Source: Chionis minor (lineage: Eukaryota; Chordata; Aves; Charadriiformes; Chionididae). Taken from it: 64,000 nucleotides of DNA. Below are positions 37,969 to 49,964 of the stretch, in pieces. The stretch lies in assembly GCA_013398295.1 (NCBI GenBank), contig VZSF01000866.1, positions 256,565-320,564 of the forward strand, given 5' to 3'. The notes below the pieces were generated by a model. The model was given only the letters and a program-made list of their open reading frames with translations. It had not been told where the DNA came from and did no database searches. How positions within the stretch are numbered: the first letter of the stretch is position 1; every line of letters begins with the position of its first letter. A program made the translations under genes and the position numbers.

Positions 37969-40960
37969 GCATTTCTGACTCCAGAGATTAATGAGCCAGA
38001 GAGGAGAATGTCGCTCCTGCTGCCGTGCCCCGGGCTGGAAGGGAGCGCTGTGCAGCTCTTGCACAAGTTCAGTGTTTTAAGGAGTGGCAGGGAGGTGGCG
38101 ACTGATTGATTGATTTTTACAGAAAAGGAGAAGACTGTTGTCAAAGTGAAGTAGTAAACTGTTCTTTGTGTTCCTCCTTTTCCTTTTCTTGGCTGTCTTT
38201 CCCATGAGGGTGTTGTTCTTTACCTGCTATGGTCTTGCTCTATTGTTAGCATTAGGATTTTGCAGCTTTTGGAGGTGAAAGGAAGTTAGTATGTTAATGA
38301 CCACAAACGGCCTACAACAGCTATTTCTTATTGCAATGACATTCTTGCCCATTTTACATTCTTCAGGCTTAAAGAAACCTGTCTTTCCACTGTTACTGGA
38401 GAATATAGGAGGTATGTTTTCCCTGGCAGTTTGGAGAGCCTGCTTGCCATAGGATGTGTCTTATGGGAAAGCCATCATGTTGGGATCTGTACAGATCTTA
38501 CATTCATAGCCTTTATCGATACCATTCCTGGGAGATGGTGCTTCAGGTGAAATACATAAATCATGCACTTTTCAGAGGAGTTATTTCTGGAGTGAGTGTT
38601 GGGAGAGTGGGTGGGTAGTGTCCAGAATTGCACTTGTAGGGGAAGATTGTCCTTCCAGCCAGCCAGAGCCTCTCCCTGTCTTTGTCAGAATAATGCCCAG
38701 ACATGGCTTGTAGCAAAACTTTAAGAATGCTGGACAATCCAGCTGAGGAGTTTTTCTACTAATCTGATTTTTAAGAGTAGATCCTGACAATTTGGCATTT
38801 AGTAGGAGAGCCTGCTGGAATACAGTAGGAGGTACAGTCTGAAATATGAGATGTAGGTCAGGACAAAATAGAGGCTCATCACTTTTAGCTATTGAAATAT
38901 CAAGACACGTGGTCAGTATTTTTCAACAGGTTTATTTATATAGATGTGGAGTGGAAATTCTCTTACAACATCAGTTCTTTAAAGCTATGGCTTTCCAGCC
39001 CTTTCAGAGTCTTTTTCCAGGGAAGTTAGTCTGCCAGGGCTTAAAAACAGTTAGCTGACCAAGATAGCAGGCATCCAAAGACTCTTTAGGGCCAGGAAGA
39101 GTAAACAGGTATCAAGAAGCAGAAGCAGGCTGGTTTAGTGTCAGCCCAGTCACACCAGCAGTAAGTGGCACGGGTATGAAAGACAGGAAGAAAGAGACAC
39201 CCTCTCGCACCCACCCAAGCACCCTATTATCTCCTAGATTGCCTGGAAGGTCTTGGTGAAGAGTGTGGGACAACAGGCAGCTCCACAGGGCAGTCGGGGA
39301 TTTGACCTTGTGCATTCACAAATCACAGGTTGCTGTCACATGGGTTTGTTTGACAGCTGTCTGTTCTGTCACATTTCCAAATCCTAAATCCAGACATCTA
39401 AAATTGCTATTGTACCCCTCTGCCCTCCAGCGTAAATAGCTTCTGCCATTCCCTTTTCCCTATTCATCTCATAAGCACTGCTGCTCGTTCAGATTTTTCA
39501 TGTCCTCACTGTCCCTTCCATATTCTTGAATTAACTTCTGTTCTTCAGTTTCCAGTTGTAGGGGATTGAAAATTGTGGGTCAGCTTTCAAAACTCAATTG
39601 TTGTTTTGTTTTTTTTAAAAAAGTTGTGGCGTTGGGCTAACTTTATGTTTTCTCTTAAGCATGAAGCTTATGTGTCCAGGATTTATTTCTGTAATTGAGT
39701 TTGAATTAAATTAGTAGCTTGCCTTGAAAAAGATTTCAAAAACAAACCACTAGTTATGGTGATTAGAGAGATCATATGAAAACATCGAATGATTTATGAA
39801 TAATTCTTAAAACCTACTTGAACAAAATCAGTTCTTCCTGAGGATAGTGAGAGGAAGACATTCAGCTGTTGCTACTGCTGGCTGCGCTTTTCTTAAGTGG
39901 CGAGATGCTTCCAGCTCCTTCTCTTGCACTTGCTTTATTACTTGATCCCCTCCTTTTGTTCTTGCCTTTGAGTGTCTCAGGACCTTGATCCTCACTTGCC
40001 ACACATTTTTTTGAATACGGCAAAAATTTAAGGTGCTTTTTGTTCATTCCTTTTACTTTCTGAAAGCAAATAGGAATTGGGGGATACTTTGCCATCTCTC
40101 TGTGAGTAAGCTGTAGGAGTTTTTTCCTGCTTCTTGTGGGGTCCCAGTCTGAGCTCTCTGCTGAATGCAGTATCTATTGATTCTGTTGCTCTTTCATTTG
40201 TTCATCCTGGCACGTGAAATCTTCTCTCTTCTTGGAGTTAGGTTCTAACAGATCCTGGGAAAGCAAAACAAATCCTTGTCTAGTTAGAGTTTCTGCTAGT
40301 ATTATCCGGATTTATGTTGCAAAAGGCATGACTGTAAGAAATAAATGCACAAAACCCATGATGTGCTCTGTATTAAGGGGATGGCTAACAACAGGTTGAA
40401 AGCGCTGTCTGGGATAGCAGATTGTTTCTCTGCTGACACTCAGGCCACTGGATTTGTCCACTTTACCAATGCTACGTGTAAATGGCTTATATTCCCCCAA
40501 AAAAACCCCAAACGAGTCAGAAAAACCAAACAGGGATGAAATGAAAGATTAGCATTTTGTTTAAAGCACAAAAGTCAGTCTATGAAAATTACATGAAAAC
40601 AGGGTCTCTTGCCTTTGTTTACCCTACTCTAAATATGTTTGCTTAGGAGCAATAAGAGTTAATTGTCAAACTTTACAATGTAGTCAGAGATTTTCTCATA
40701 AAATGTATAACAGACTCTGCCCAGATGGCAAATGCTGATATGTGAATCTAAAACATGAAAATTTCCATTGGGGTCCAGATGGTGGCTTAATGTGAATTGT
40801 TTAACATTTATGTTTATCTTATTAAAAGTGCCTTTATATGTCCAAACTAAGCTATCAATGTGGTTGGAAAAGCATATCACTAAATGAACAAAAAAAAAAA
40901 TCAAACCATGAGTATAAGGCACCTCCTGCTTACATGGATCATGGGAAAGCAAAGCATAGA

Positions 40961-41180
40961 CTCATAGAATCACTTGGGTAAGAAGAGACCTTCAAGGTCA
41001 TCGAGTCCAACCATCAACCTACACTGCCAAAACCACCCCTAAACCATGTCCCTCAGCACCACGTCTACTTGTCTTTTAAATACCTCCAGGGACGGTGATT
41101 CCACCACCTCCCTGGGCAGACTGTTGCAATGCTTGATAACCCTTTCTGTAAAGAAGTTTTTCCTAATATCCAACCTAAAT
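40961..41180 (-). mobile_element. CR1 LINE, 3' fragment
   Basis: This is the reverse complement of the CR1 at 20,312-20,514 with few differences. It starts at the tail (ctcatagaatcacttgggta on the plus strand), then the 3' UTR, then the end of ORF2 ([14 protein letters not shown] tail), and extends slightly further 5' (aaaaacttctttacag on the minus strand). 5'-truncated, inside NFE2L2 intron 1, antisense to the gene. Confidence 0.93.
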
Positions 41181-43147
41181 GGAAGTTCTTTCTTTGTCTA
41201 CGGAACTGGGAAGAAAATATTAGAAATAAAATCAAATCAGTGTTTGTCTGCTTGGGAGGAACATTAAAATCATATTACTGTCCCAGAAGCCAGAAGTGTT
41301 GGACAATCGTAATACACAGATGAAATACCTTACCGTATTTCCCCTCAAAACAAGCGTTGGTATTCAGTGGGGAAGCACTGAGCTCCAGGCGAGGGGAAAG
41401 CATTGCTGCAATCCCTGCCAGGCACAGGTCCTTCCTCCTGCAGGGCAGGCCTGGCTCTTCCTGCGCCGCCTCTCGGCTCTGCCAAAACCATGGTTTCCTC
41501 TGATGCAATTCAAGAAATTGCACAACGGAGGAAGGAACAAACGGGCGCTTGTGGAGTCCGTCACATGAGGGACTGCTGGCGCCTTTACAGTAAAGATGTC
41601 TGATATTAAGGGAAGTGGTTAGCGTGGCTCCGAAGGGCAGCGAGGAGCCCTGGGTCAGATGAATCTTTCGCAGGACTCTCAGTGCACGTGTTCCAGTTTG
41701 GATGCGAGTCTGTGCTCGCTTGTCCCTCCAAATGAATCTTTCCGAGGCCAGCACATATGTTGAGGCATCTAAAAATCAGAAGGTAGCTGTTGCACAAGCA
41801 AGTAGTAAAATACCTTTTAATAGCTTTAGTTAAACACTCCAGGCATTAAGTTCACAGTTATTTTTTGAGACGCTTTCACGGTGGAAGGGGGAAAATGCTT
41901 CGGTGATAAACCTAAAATAGACTGTCTGCCTGTGTCCCTGGATACCTCTGTGTATGTGTGTGATAGTGTTCCACAAGGCAGAGAAATAATTTAAAGAGGA
42001 AGGCTGTGGGGAGGCTGACAGAACAAAATTTCAAAATATTTGCTTTAGACTGCAATTTTTACTTTATTTTCTTCTTAGTTCTTTGCCATCACCTTGTGCT
42101 GGGGGTTGTGATTCATTCCTTAGTGAATCACTGGTGAATGTTGACTCCATTAACTTTGACCTGAGGCTTTGGACTAATGCCCAGTTTTGATGGGCTTTTT
42201 TGGTTTTTTTTTCCCTTGAATAGGGCAGTATTAATAAAAGCATTGGCTGAAATTATAGATAAGTGTTAAATGGCAGGTTAATATTTAAATCAGTGTGCTG
42301 TTTGATGATATTACATATTAGCATATTGAACAGAAGACCACTTCCTCCACGCAACCCGTTCATGTGAAGAGTAATTACTTGAATTGTTCTTTGAAGTTAA
42401 GGCTAATATTGCTGTATCCTACTTTTCAAATTGAAAATAAGAGGGCTGTTTTCCAACTTGGTGATAATTTAAAAAAAAAAAAAAAAACAAACCAAAAGCA
42501 AACAAAGAAAACCCCCAAACTTTTAGTTTTAAGTGCCACAAACGCAAAAAATAAATAAAATTAAAAAAGGTGCTCCCAACAAGCATTTCTCTCCAGGCTA
42601 TAGCTCAGCACCATTTAGCAAAGCTCAGCCCTTTGCCAAAGGTCAGATACTGGGCTAAATATGGTCCCTTGAAAACTGCTGTTAGGAGCCAACCACTGCT
42701 GTCATATTTCTCTAACAGCCCAAAATCCTAAGAACCATGTGAACATATCCATTCAAATAATAATCCTGCTCGCTGAACTGGTTGCTGCACATGCACAGAG
42801 GTGGTGGTGTACAGCCACAGCGTTTTATTTGGCCAGCTGGTGTCTTTGGAGGTCTCTCATCCCACAAACGAAGCAGCACCCAAATCTACTTATTTTGATA
42901 GCAAATATAGCCAGTAGCATGGGTGAAAGATTTAATAGCTATGCCTTAAGTTTTTGCACTAAGGCTACGTGATTTTTCTTCTTAAAGAAAACATGTTATG
43001 CCTTCTTTACCTTTTTTTTTTCTTTGATCACTTTTGTTTTTTGTGATTTAAACTGAAACTGAGCGCCGGTTCTGCTATTTTTGTGCTGCAGGCTGTTGCA
43101 ACTCGTGGAGGAAAACAGCTCTGTTAATTCACAGCCTCTTGCATTAT

Positions 43148-43164
43148 ACACACACACACACACA
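43148..43164. repeat. (AC)8 microsatellite
   Basis: A short CA/AC dinucleotide run in the presumed NFE2L2 intron 1. Confidence 0.9.
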
Positions 43165-45217
43165 AATATCTTTTGAGTCACATTTTTAATGGTGCCTTGT
43201 AAATGAATAATTCAGAAGTGAGCCCTAAAATCCAGATCCTGCAGTTTTATCCAGAACATATTGCAAATGCTCTGAGATGAGGAAACAGTTTCAAATCTGC
43301 TGCAGAAGGAGACAGTGAGCAGCTGGTAAACTACTGGCCCTTAATGAAGCTATACCATATTGCAATATCTCCAGTTACTGCAGAACTTAATTAGTTCATT
43401 TTACCCTGCCAATCTGCAGAGACCAAACATTGTCCTGGGCAGCCACTGTAATTATTTCAGCTTCTTCATTGCTCGCCATTAAAGCTGAGTTTGGTCTCTC
43501 CCAGCAAGGTATATTAAACATCTTAGATTTGGGAATGCCTGCATTGTGTTACACACAGATATTTTATGTAACTGCCTGATTTTAGAGAAAAGTACTTTTT
43601 TTGGTAACTGGTAGAAATAGTTCATGCAATGTATAAATATGAATGTTAATGGTAAAGCATTTTTAACAAAGAAACGAGAATACTGAATTGGTTTGTTCTC
43701 TACATGTAGACTTGCCCTAAAGCTTTTTGCCATAACTGTTGTACAGAAGTTGAGTGTTTTGAATGGCAACAGGACTTGGCATTCAGGTTACTCTGCTTCT
43801 GTTTAAAAATTGTCTTTAGAGATAAGGGAATGTTTTAATTTGATATGATGGTAAAATAAATGTATCTTGGGTGTAGAACTGCTAACTTAATCGGTCAAGT
43901 TACATTTAAATGAAATGTAGTGTTTGGTGTATTATTTGCAGTGTGCTAGCCTGATGAGAATGCCCAACACTGAACATTATTTTTGTGTGCGGCTGCCAAA
44001 GGGTAATTTTAAGAATAATGAAACATGCCATAAAATCAAAATTCCCAGGCACCAGCTAGAAATTGTTGGCACTTGCCACATTTGTCAGATGGGTTATCAA
44101 GCATTAAAATTGTGTATCAGCTGACATCCAAATTGATGATTTTTGAGTGTTAGGTTTTCTTCACAGAAGAAAATAGTCTAAACTTCAGCCCTTAATATTG
44201 TATATTTGAACAGTAAAACAACAAAACAATCTGCTAACCCCTCTGGCCCCCAAAAATACCTTTATGCAATAAAGTAGAAGAAATTGTAGCTAAATCTAAT
44301 AATGTTAACTGGGTGTTTTTCCATAAATAGCAGAGTTTAATTTGTATTTTGAAATACTACAGGCACAAGGGGTAGTTGATTTTCAAGAAATTTAAGTCAT
44401 TGTTAGCTGTCTAGTAATGATTGACTCTGATGAGCCAGAGGCCAACTGATTACCAAAAATTTGACACCTATTGATTTCTAGTTTATACTCAGCTGCTCCA
44501 AGCCAACTGCACTTAGAACATCATCTTAGAGTTTAAGCTTTAAATTAGAATTTTTTAGCAATAGTCTTAATAATCGTGTTTAGTGCTACAGTGATGTTAC
44601 ATCACATGGTGACTTTGAAACCAGGTTATCCACTGGCTCTGAAGCCCTGTCCTGCAGATCTTTAATGTTAATACCAGGATGGAATACAAATATTTTAAAA
44701 TACATTTTGCAGTATGGCTGTTATAGTTACTTCAGACAACCCCTGTCATGTTTTTAGTCAGCTTTTACAGTTTTTAAGATCATACTGAAAAAAATTTACA
44801 TGGGCAGACTTTTCAATTTCTTTCAATTTCTTTTTTCTCTTCAATTTTCTCCTAAAAATTACTCTCTTAATGTGACACAACTCATTCTATAGCTTCATGT
44901 TTTCTATGAGCTAACTTAGGAAAGTGGAATATGTTTATCCTCCGGCTAGTTCATGTATTACCTTACCAATTGTAGCAAATTGCTTAGCTTCTATGAGCCT
45001 GTGTGTGGGCCACGGCACCCAAACCATCAGCTCACATGCTTTTGGAAAGGTTCTATAGAGCCATATATTATTCAGATAATTTTTTAGGATTAAGAGAATA
45101 GACCTCAGTTACGGGAGTCTACCCGTTTAATACAGAATTTACAAGCTTTGCTATTGTTCTAAACCAGTTTTGCTGGGGAAGGACACTTGCTTAAAGAAAA
45201 CCCCATTTCTATTACAG

Positions 45218-45487
45218 GACATGAACTTGATTGACATCCTTTGGAGGCAAGATATAGACCTTGGGGCAAGGCGTGAAGTTTTTGATTTTAGTCAACGGCA
45301 GAAGGAGTATGAACTCGAGAAACAGAAGAAACTTGAAAAGGAAAGACAAGAGCAGCTGCAAAAAGAGCAGGAGAAGGCCTTGCTGGCTCAGCTGGAGTTA
45401 GACGAAGAGACAGGTGAATTTGTTCCTGTTCAGCCAGCTCGCCGCATTCAGCCGGAAAATACCGAGCCAGCAATAGTTTTTTCACAG
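45218..45487 (+). CDS. NFE2L2: NFE2L2 exon 2: Neh2 KEAP1-binding domain
   Basis: 270 bp, 90 codons, phase 0 at both ends; acceptor attacag, donor gtaaac. It encodes the whole Neh2 domain. The weak KEAP1 motif DLG is at 45,257-45,265 within WRQDIDLG, and the strong motif ETGE at 45,407-45,418 within DEETGEF. The helix between them keeps seven lysines, the ubiquitin acceptors in human NRF2, and the Ser in FDFSQR that corresponds to human Ser40 is present. The second codon is ATG, which corresponds to the start of the human short isoform made from alternative first exons. Confidence 0.98.
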
Positions 45488-48400
45488 GTAAACTCTAATA
45501 TGTGTTTGTGAGCGTGTTTAAACCTTTTTCCATTCACAGGAAGACACAATGACAGCGGCTACCTAAAATGAATTTGCATTCGTTGCTGTAATGGAAGATT
45601 CTTCAGTTATTCAAAGATGCAGTAACATTTTTTTCACAACTTTCCTATTTAGACCACACAGACTTCAAAACCAGAAGCAGAGGCCTTGTCCTTTGATGAC
45701 TGCATGCAGCTCTTGGCAGAAGCATTCCCATTTATAGACGACAATGAGGTAAAAATGCTTAATACAGGGTTTCACGGGTGGTCTTCTGAGGGATCAGTCT
45801 CATGTCTTCTCTTACTAAGACTTGTCTTCAACAAAATACTACTTTGTGATACGATTTGAGTTTTGTCTCCAGGCCAACTCCAACTGGAATAAAGCAGTGG
45901 AGTAGGGCTGCGTCTGGAGGGAGTGGAGTGGTGCTCGTGTGTTCCTGCTGCTTGCGAATCCTGCAGCCAGAATTCAGTGTATAATGCCAGCTGATGGCAG
46001 CCATTCCAGTTACTGCAAATAATGGTAGTGGACTCGGTCAGTTTGTGACAGTGAGCTTAACACAGCTCTCTGGAGTTTAGTGCATTTGAATTGCTTTATT
46101 TCCACATGCTAACCCAGACTATTTGATGTGTAAAGATAAGCCCTTCACCAGACAGTTTCTAGCGCTTCCCCCCCCACATTTGTCTCCTTAATATGAAATC
46201 TCCCTTTCATGGGAGTATTTTTGTATTATTTCATCATTTACAAAAAATGTTTTTGTTAAGAAAAATACCTGTTTGTTCTGCAAAAATGGTAGAACAACAA
46301 AAAAACAGACTTCTGCTTTGGAAAATTCAAAGTTGGGATTTTTTTGGTGGTGTTTTTTATGTGGGGTGTTTGTTGGGTTTTTTTGTTACTGTTGTTTTCT
46401 TTGTGTTTTAACTTTCTTTTTTTTTTAAACACTCCAGGCTTCTTCAACTGCGTTTCAGTCACTTGTTCCTGCTCAGATTGATAGCAACGCAGTCTTCATT
46501 TCCTCTGATCAAACTCAGCCACCTGAATCACCTCTTCTAGTTCCACTTACTGATGCAGAGAATATGCAGAACATAGAGCAAGTGTGGGAAGAATTATTGT
46601 CCCTTCCAGAGTTACAGGTAAAGGTTTAATACGATAAGCACCTGAAAAAAAATAGCACGATGTTTTGGAAGAGTATGGTATTTCGGAGAATGCAGTACAA
46701 GAGTGTCTTAACAGATGGTGATGATGACTGTCATGTTGGATCCTACAGCTGTAGGATGCCTATAACTCAATATAAGCTTTACATTTTTTTAAAATAACAT
46801 ATTGGAAAACATGTAGGAGGAAGGAAATTAGTTGTTTATTAGAAGGCCTTAATAAAACACAAGCTACCTTCCCAATCAGAAATTCCCCACCTTTAGCAAA
46901 TCAGCCTTTGCCTCTGTATGCAACTTCTTACAGCATCATCACTGAAATTTTAGCTGCTTAAAATGGACGCTTCTGAATTACGGCTCTACAACAGGAATTG
47001 TTTCCACAAGTGTTATTGTAAATGGGGGGGGTGGGGGGGGTTGCTGTTGTCTAAATTAATCACTTATGGTTACTTTTGCATTCAACTTTTATCTAAGGAA
47101 AAGGTTTTGTAAAGGTGGGAATAGAACGTATATTGAGATACACAGAAGAGTCAGGTATAGTTATGTAACTTGTCTACATGTATTTGGTAAGAGCTAATAG
47201 GTAATGCGCATGAACTGAGTATTTCAAAGGAAAAAAACCCTCTCCTATAATACTAAAACGTGCATTACAGAAGACATACAGTTTTGTGGGGTTTTTTCTC
47301 CTATTCTTATGTTTCTATTTATATTTTCCTTAGATTTGACTATAAAATTGAGTAAATTTATTTTCAGGTATATTAGTCTAGAATGTCATCGTGCTAACTC
47401 TCTTTATGCTGTTATGAGCAGCTTTATGCTGCTCTACTTTACGCTGTTAACACAAGAGATGAATGTTCAGGGGAATGCCTGTAAATCTGGTTCATTAAAA
47501 AAAAATATGTATTTTTTAAAAAAAAAAGTGTTTGCAGGAACTGCATTTTTCCTGCCACTCCACTTTTTCCCTTTTGTCTTTTTACATTTTTCAAAATTTT
47601 CCTAGTTTCCTAATCTTTACTGCTGTGGAAGGCTTAAAAGCCCCACATAAGTAACCAGGGCAAACGGCTGTTGAAGAGGCAGCAGCGATGCTGACAAATA
47701 GGTTAAGAAACCAAACCAATATAATCTATTGCAGTAATTCTGAATATTAACTGAATAAACTTCTGAAAGAAGTGAGATAATTAAATTGAGGACATTGGCT
47801 TTTATGAATTGCGTTTGAAGAAAAGGGGGGGGAGGCGCAGGGGGAAGGAAAAAAAAGAGCTCTCATTCAAAACCTTAGCGTAAGCCTGGAACGATCTCTG
47901 GTTAAATAATCAGTGTGTGATCCCTTCTGAAGAGAAACAGAATCATTTTGGTAATTACCTAATTCTTCAGGGACAGCAGGCAGACTTATTTCAGCTTCAG
48001 TTAAGAAACTGCCACCCCGTTGGAAAGAACATTGGCCGTGTAGCCAATGAAAGCCCATCCGTGTAATAGTCTCTGACACTCACGCTGATGGTAGCCAGCT
48101 TAACTAAAAGTACGTGGGGTGAGTTAATGTTTGCGAGGCTTCACGTTAGTACTTTTTACTTCACTGAGAATTACATTTCTCTGCAACGAACAGCTGCTTC
48201 CTTCAGTAAATCCTAAAAGAGTCTTGTTTCTTGAGGAAAAGAAATCTATCGCATAACGTGAAACTGAGTGCTAAAAGTAACTCTGTGCTCGTAATGCTCG
48301 TTAAGTCTCGTTCGGTAATTTTACGTTTACTGTACTCATGCCATTCCTAGCCGTGGTGCTTGTGAGTGTTCAGACCTGGCCGCTCCCCACCAGGCTCCCC

Positions 48401-49964
48401 GCAAGCGATACGGCAGAACGGGAGGGCTCCATGCAGCTTCCCTGTAGCATCGGGGTGCCTTGGAACGGGTCCCTCCGGCATCCTGCTTTGAGTTTGAGAG
48501 GCTCTGCCGTCTTAATTGAAACAGCTTTGTCCAGAACAAGTTGCTCCATACTCTGCTCAGGTGTCTAATCTTCCTCCTGGGTTACATCTCCATAGTAAAA
48601 GCGTGTTGTAGCCATCCAGGCTACAGCAGTGTTGTAATACCCACTCCGCGTGCATGCTGATTGCTGAAATATTTAATATCTGTGGGTTGTAGAAAATGGT
48701 TTTATCATCATTTGGTGATGTGTTGCTCAACTTCTCTCTTACGTTTCCCATGTAGTGTCTTAACATTGAAAACGACAACCTGGCTGAGGTAAGCACAATC
48801 ACAAGCCCTGAAAGCAAGCCAACAGAGATGCACAGCAGCTATAATTACTACAGCTCATTACCCATCATGAGAAAAGATGTTAACTGCGGTCCAGGTTTCC
48901 TGGATAGTATTGAGGGCCCCTTTTCCAGCATTTTGCCACCAGAAGACACCAGCCAGCTGAGTGTGAACTCTTTAAATGGCACGTCCCCTTCAAACTCTGA
49001 TTTCTGTGAGGATTTCTACACTGCCTTTATTGATACAAAGGTGAACGGTGACACCGTAACGACAAACAGTATCAGTCAATCACTTGCGGAAATCCTAAGT
49101 GAACCTATTGATCTTTCTGATTTCTCACTGTGTAAAGCTTTTAATGGCAACCACTCAGGAACCCTTCCAGAATGTAACGATTCTGACTCGGGGATTTCGT
49201 TGAATGCAAGTTCTAGCGTAGCATCGCCTGAACACTCTGTCGAATCGTCTGCCTACGGAGATAAGACTTTTGGTTGCAGCGATTCTGAAATGGAAGACAT
49301 GGATAGCGCTCCCAGAAGCGTGCCGCAGAGCAATGCAAGCGTGTACTCACTGCAATTCCAGGATCGAGCGTTTTCTTCCATGGGGCCAAGCACTCGAACA
49401 CCGAGTTTGCAGTGTACAAACACACCAAAGAAAGAACCCCCTGCCAGTCCGGGCCACCCCAAAGCTCCGTTCACAAAAGACAAACCTTCGAGCCGCCTTG
49501 AAGCTCATCTCACAAGAGATGAGCAAAGAGCAAAAGCTCTGCAGATCCCTTTTCCTGTCGAAAAAATTATCAACCTCCCCGTTGATGACTTCAATGAAAT
49601 GATGTCTAAGGAGCAGTTCAATGAAACCCAGCTTGCGCTTATTCGAGATATCCGCAGGAGAGGCAAGAACAAAGTGGCTGCTCAAAATTGCCGTAAAAGA
49701 AAACTGGAAAATATAGTGGAACTGGAGCAAGACTTGAGTAACTTAAAAGACGAGAAAGAGAAATTGCTTAAGGAAAAAGGAGAGCATGACAAAAGCCTTC
49801 GTCAAATGAAAAAGCAACTAACTACCTTATACCTTGAGGTCTTCAGCATGCTACGTGATGAAGATGGGAAGTCTTACTCTCCTAGTGAATATTCACTGCA
49901 GCAAACTAGGGATGGGAACGTCTTTCTTGTTCCTAAGAGCAAGAAGTCAGAGACTAAACTTTGA
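45218..49964 (+). CDS. NFE2L2: NRF2 transcription factor, exons 2-5 (5' end missing)
   Basis: Nuclear factor erythroid 2-related factor 2 is a CNC-bZIP activator that pairs with small MAF proteins on antioxidant response elements. Join 45218..45487, 45653..45748, 46438..46617, 48756..49964; all junctions are GT-AG and phase 0, giving 584 residues plus stop. Human NRF2 has 605, so only the short exon 1 peptide is missing. Domains in order: Neh2 (KEAP1 binding) in exon 2; Neh4 in exon 3; Neh5 in exon 4 and the start of exon 5; Neh6 (beta-TrCP degrons), Neh1 (CNC-bZIP) and Neh3 in exon 5. No frameshift or premature stop is seen. The gene is convergent with HNRNPA3, as in human. Confidence 0.97.
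45488..45652 (+). other. NFE2L2: NFE2L2 intron 2
   Basis: 165 bp, GT-AG, ending in ttcctatttag. Nothing else is apparent in it. Confidence 0.95.
45653..45748 (+). CDS. NFE2L2: NFE2L2 exon 3: Neh4 transactivation domain
   Basis: 96 bp, 32 codons, phase 0/0. It encodes [20 protein letters not shown], the acidic Neh4 motif that recruits CBP in human NRF2. The Cys in DDCMQLL (human Cys119) is conserved. The first ten or so residues ([11 protein letters not shown]) are not recognisably conserved with human. Confidence 0.97.
45749..46437 (+). other. NFE2L2: NFE2L2 intron 3
   Basis: 689 bp, starting gtaaaa and ending in a T-rich tract followed by aacactccag. It contains a short C-run near 46,169 and T-rich simple sequence near 46,340-46,430. 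No other feature. Confidence 0.93.
46438..46617 (+). CDS. NFE2L2: NFE2L2 exon 4: linker and start of Neh5
   Basis: 180 bp, 60 codons, phase 0/0. After a variable linker it encodes [16 protein letters not shown], the core of Neh5, which continues into exon 5 as [11 protein letters not shown]. Neh5 cooperates with Neh4 in CBP recruitment and holds a redox-sensitive export signal in human; its Cys (human Cys183) is the first codon of exon 5 here. Confidence 0.97.
46618..48755 (+). other. NFE2L2: NFE2L2 intron 4
   Basis: 2,138 bp, donor gtaaag, acceptor ttcccatgtag. It contains a G-run (eight G, one T, eight G at 47,024-47,040 on the sense strand), A/T simple tracts near 47,500 and a GC-richer patch at 48,340-48,500 without a recognisable exon. 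Confidence 0.9.
47024..47040 (+). repeat. NFE2L2: G8-T-G8 tract in NFE2L2 intron 4
   Basis: Sixteen G with one interrupting T on the coding strand. Such a run can fold into a G-quadruplex in pre-mRNA, but it is also a typical slippage-prone homopolymer. Confidence 0.8.
48756..49964 (+). CDS. NFE2L2: NFE2L2 exon 5: Neh5 end, Neh6, CNC-bZIP Neh1, Neh3
   Basis: 402 codons plus stop TGA at 49,962-49,964. In order: CLNIENDN (end of Neh5); a variable serine-rich region; the beta-TrCP degron DSGIS at 49,185-49,199; [12 protein letters not shown], conserved with human; a second degron region reading DSAPRS at 49,302-49,319 where human has DSAPGS; the CNC segment ending [20 protein letters not shown]; the basic region [19 protein letters not shown] from 49,653 with the redox-sensitive Cys; a leucine zipper; and the Neh3 end VFLVPKSKK at 49,920-49,946, which in human binds CHD6. 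Open frames on the opposite strand inside this exon are shadows. Confidence 0.98.
   Translation, partial: CLNIENDNLAEVSTITSPESKPTEMHSSYNYYSSLPIMRKDVNCGPGFLDSIEGPFSSILPPEDTSQLSVNSLNGTSPSNSDFCEDFYTAFIDTKVNGDTVTTNSISQSLAEILSEPIDLSDFSLCKAFNGNHSGTLPECNDSDSGISLNASSSVASPEHSVESSAYGDKTFGCSDSEMEDMDSAPRSVPQSNASVYSLQFQDRAFSSMGPSTRTPSLQCTNTPKKEPPASPGHPKAPFTKDKPSSRLEAHLTRDEQRAKALQIPFPVEKIINLPVDDFNEMMSKEQFNETQLALIRDIRRRGKNKVAAQNCRKRKLENIVELEQDLSNLKDEKEKLLKEKGEHDKSLRQMKKQLTTLYLEVFSMLRDEDGKSYSPSEYSLQQTRDGNVFLVPKSKKSETKL

Larger units (their letters stand above)
26311..45217 (+). other. NFE2L2: Presumed NFE2L2 intron 1
   Basis: About 19 kb of mostly AT-rich DNA between the CpG island and exon 2, ending in the acceptor tctattacag at 45,217. 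A long first intron is also a feature of human NFE2L2. It holds one CR1 (40,961-41,180), an (AT)9 run at 37,951-37,968, an (AC)8 run near 43,148-43,164, A-runs near 35,321 and 42,470, and C/T simple tracts. No internal coding exon was recognised. Inference: an independent non-coding gene inside the intron cannot be excluded. Confidence 0.7.

Noticed and set aside
41275..41754. 159-codon minus-strand frame beside the third CR1
   Set aside because: No recognisable domain, overlapping frames open on both strands, and no splice or promoter context; kept out of the gene list.
49270..49730. Open frames of 110 codons (plus, shifted) and 127 codons (minus) inside NFE2L2 exon 5
   Set aside because: They are shadows of the conserved NRF2 coding frame; no independent evidence for overlapping genes.
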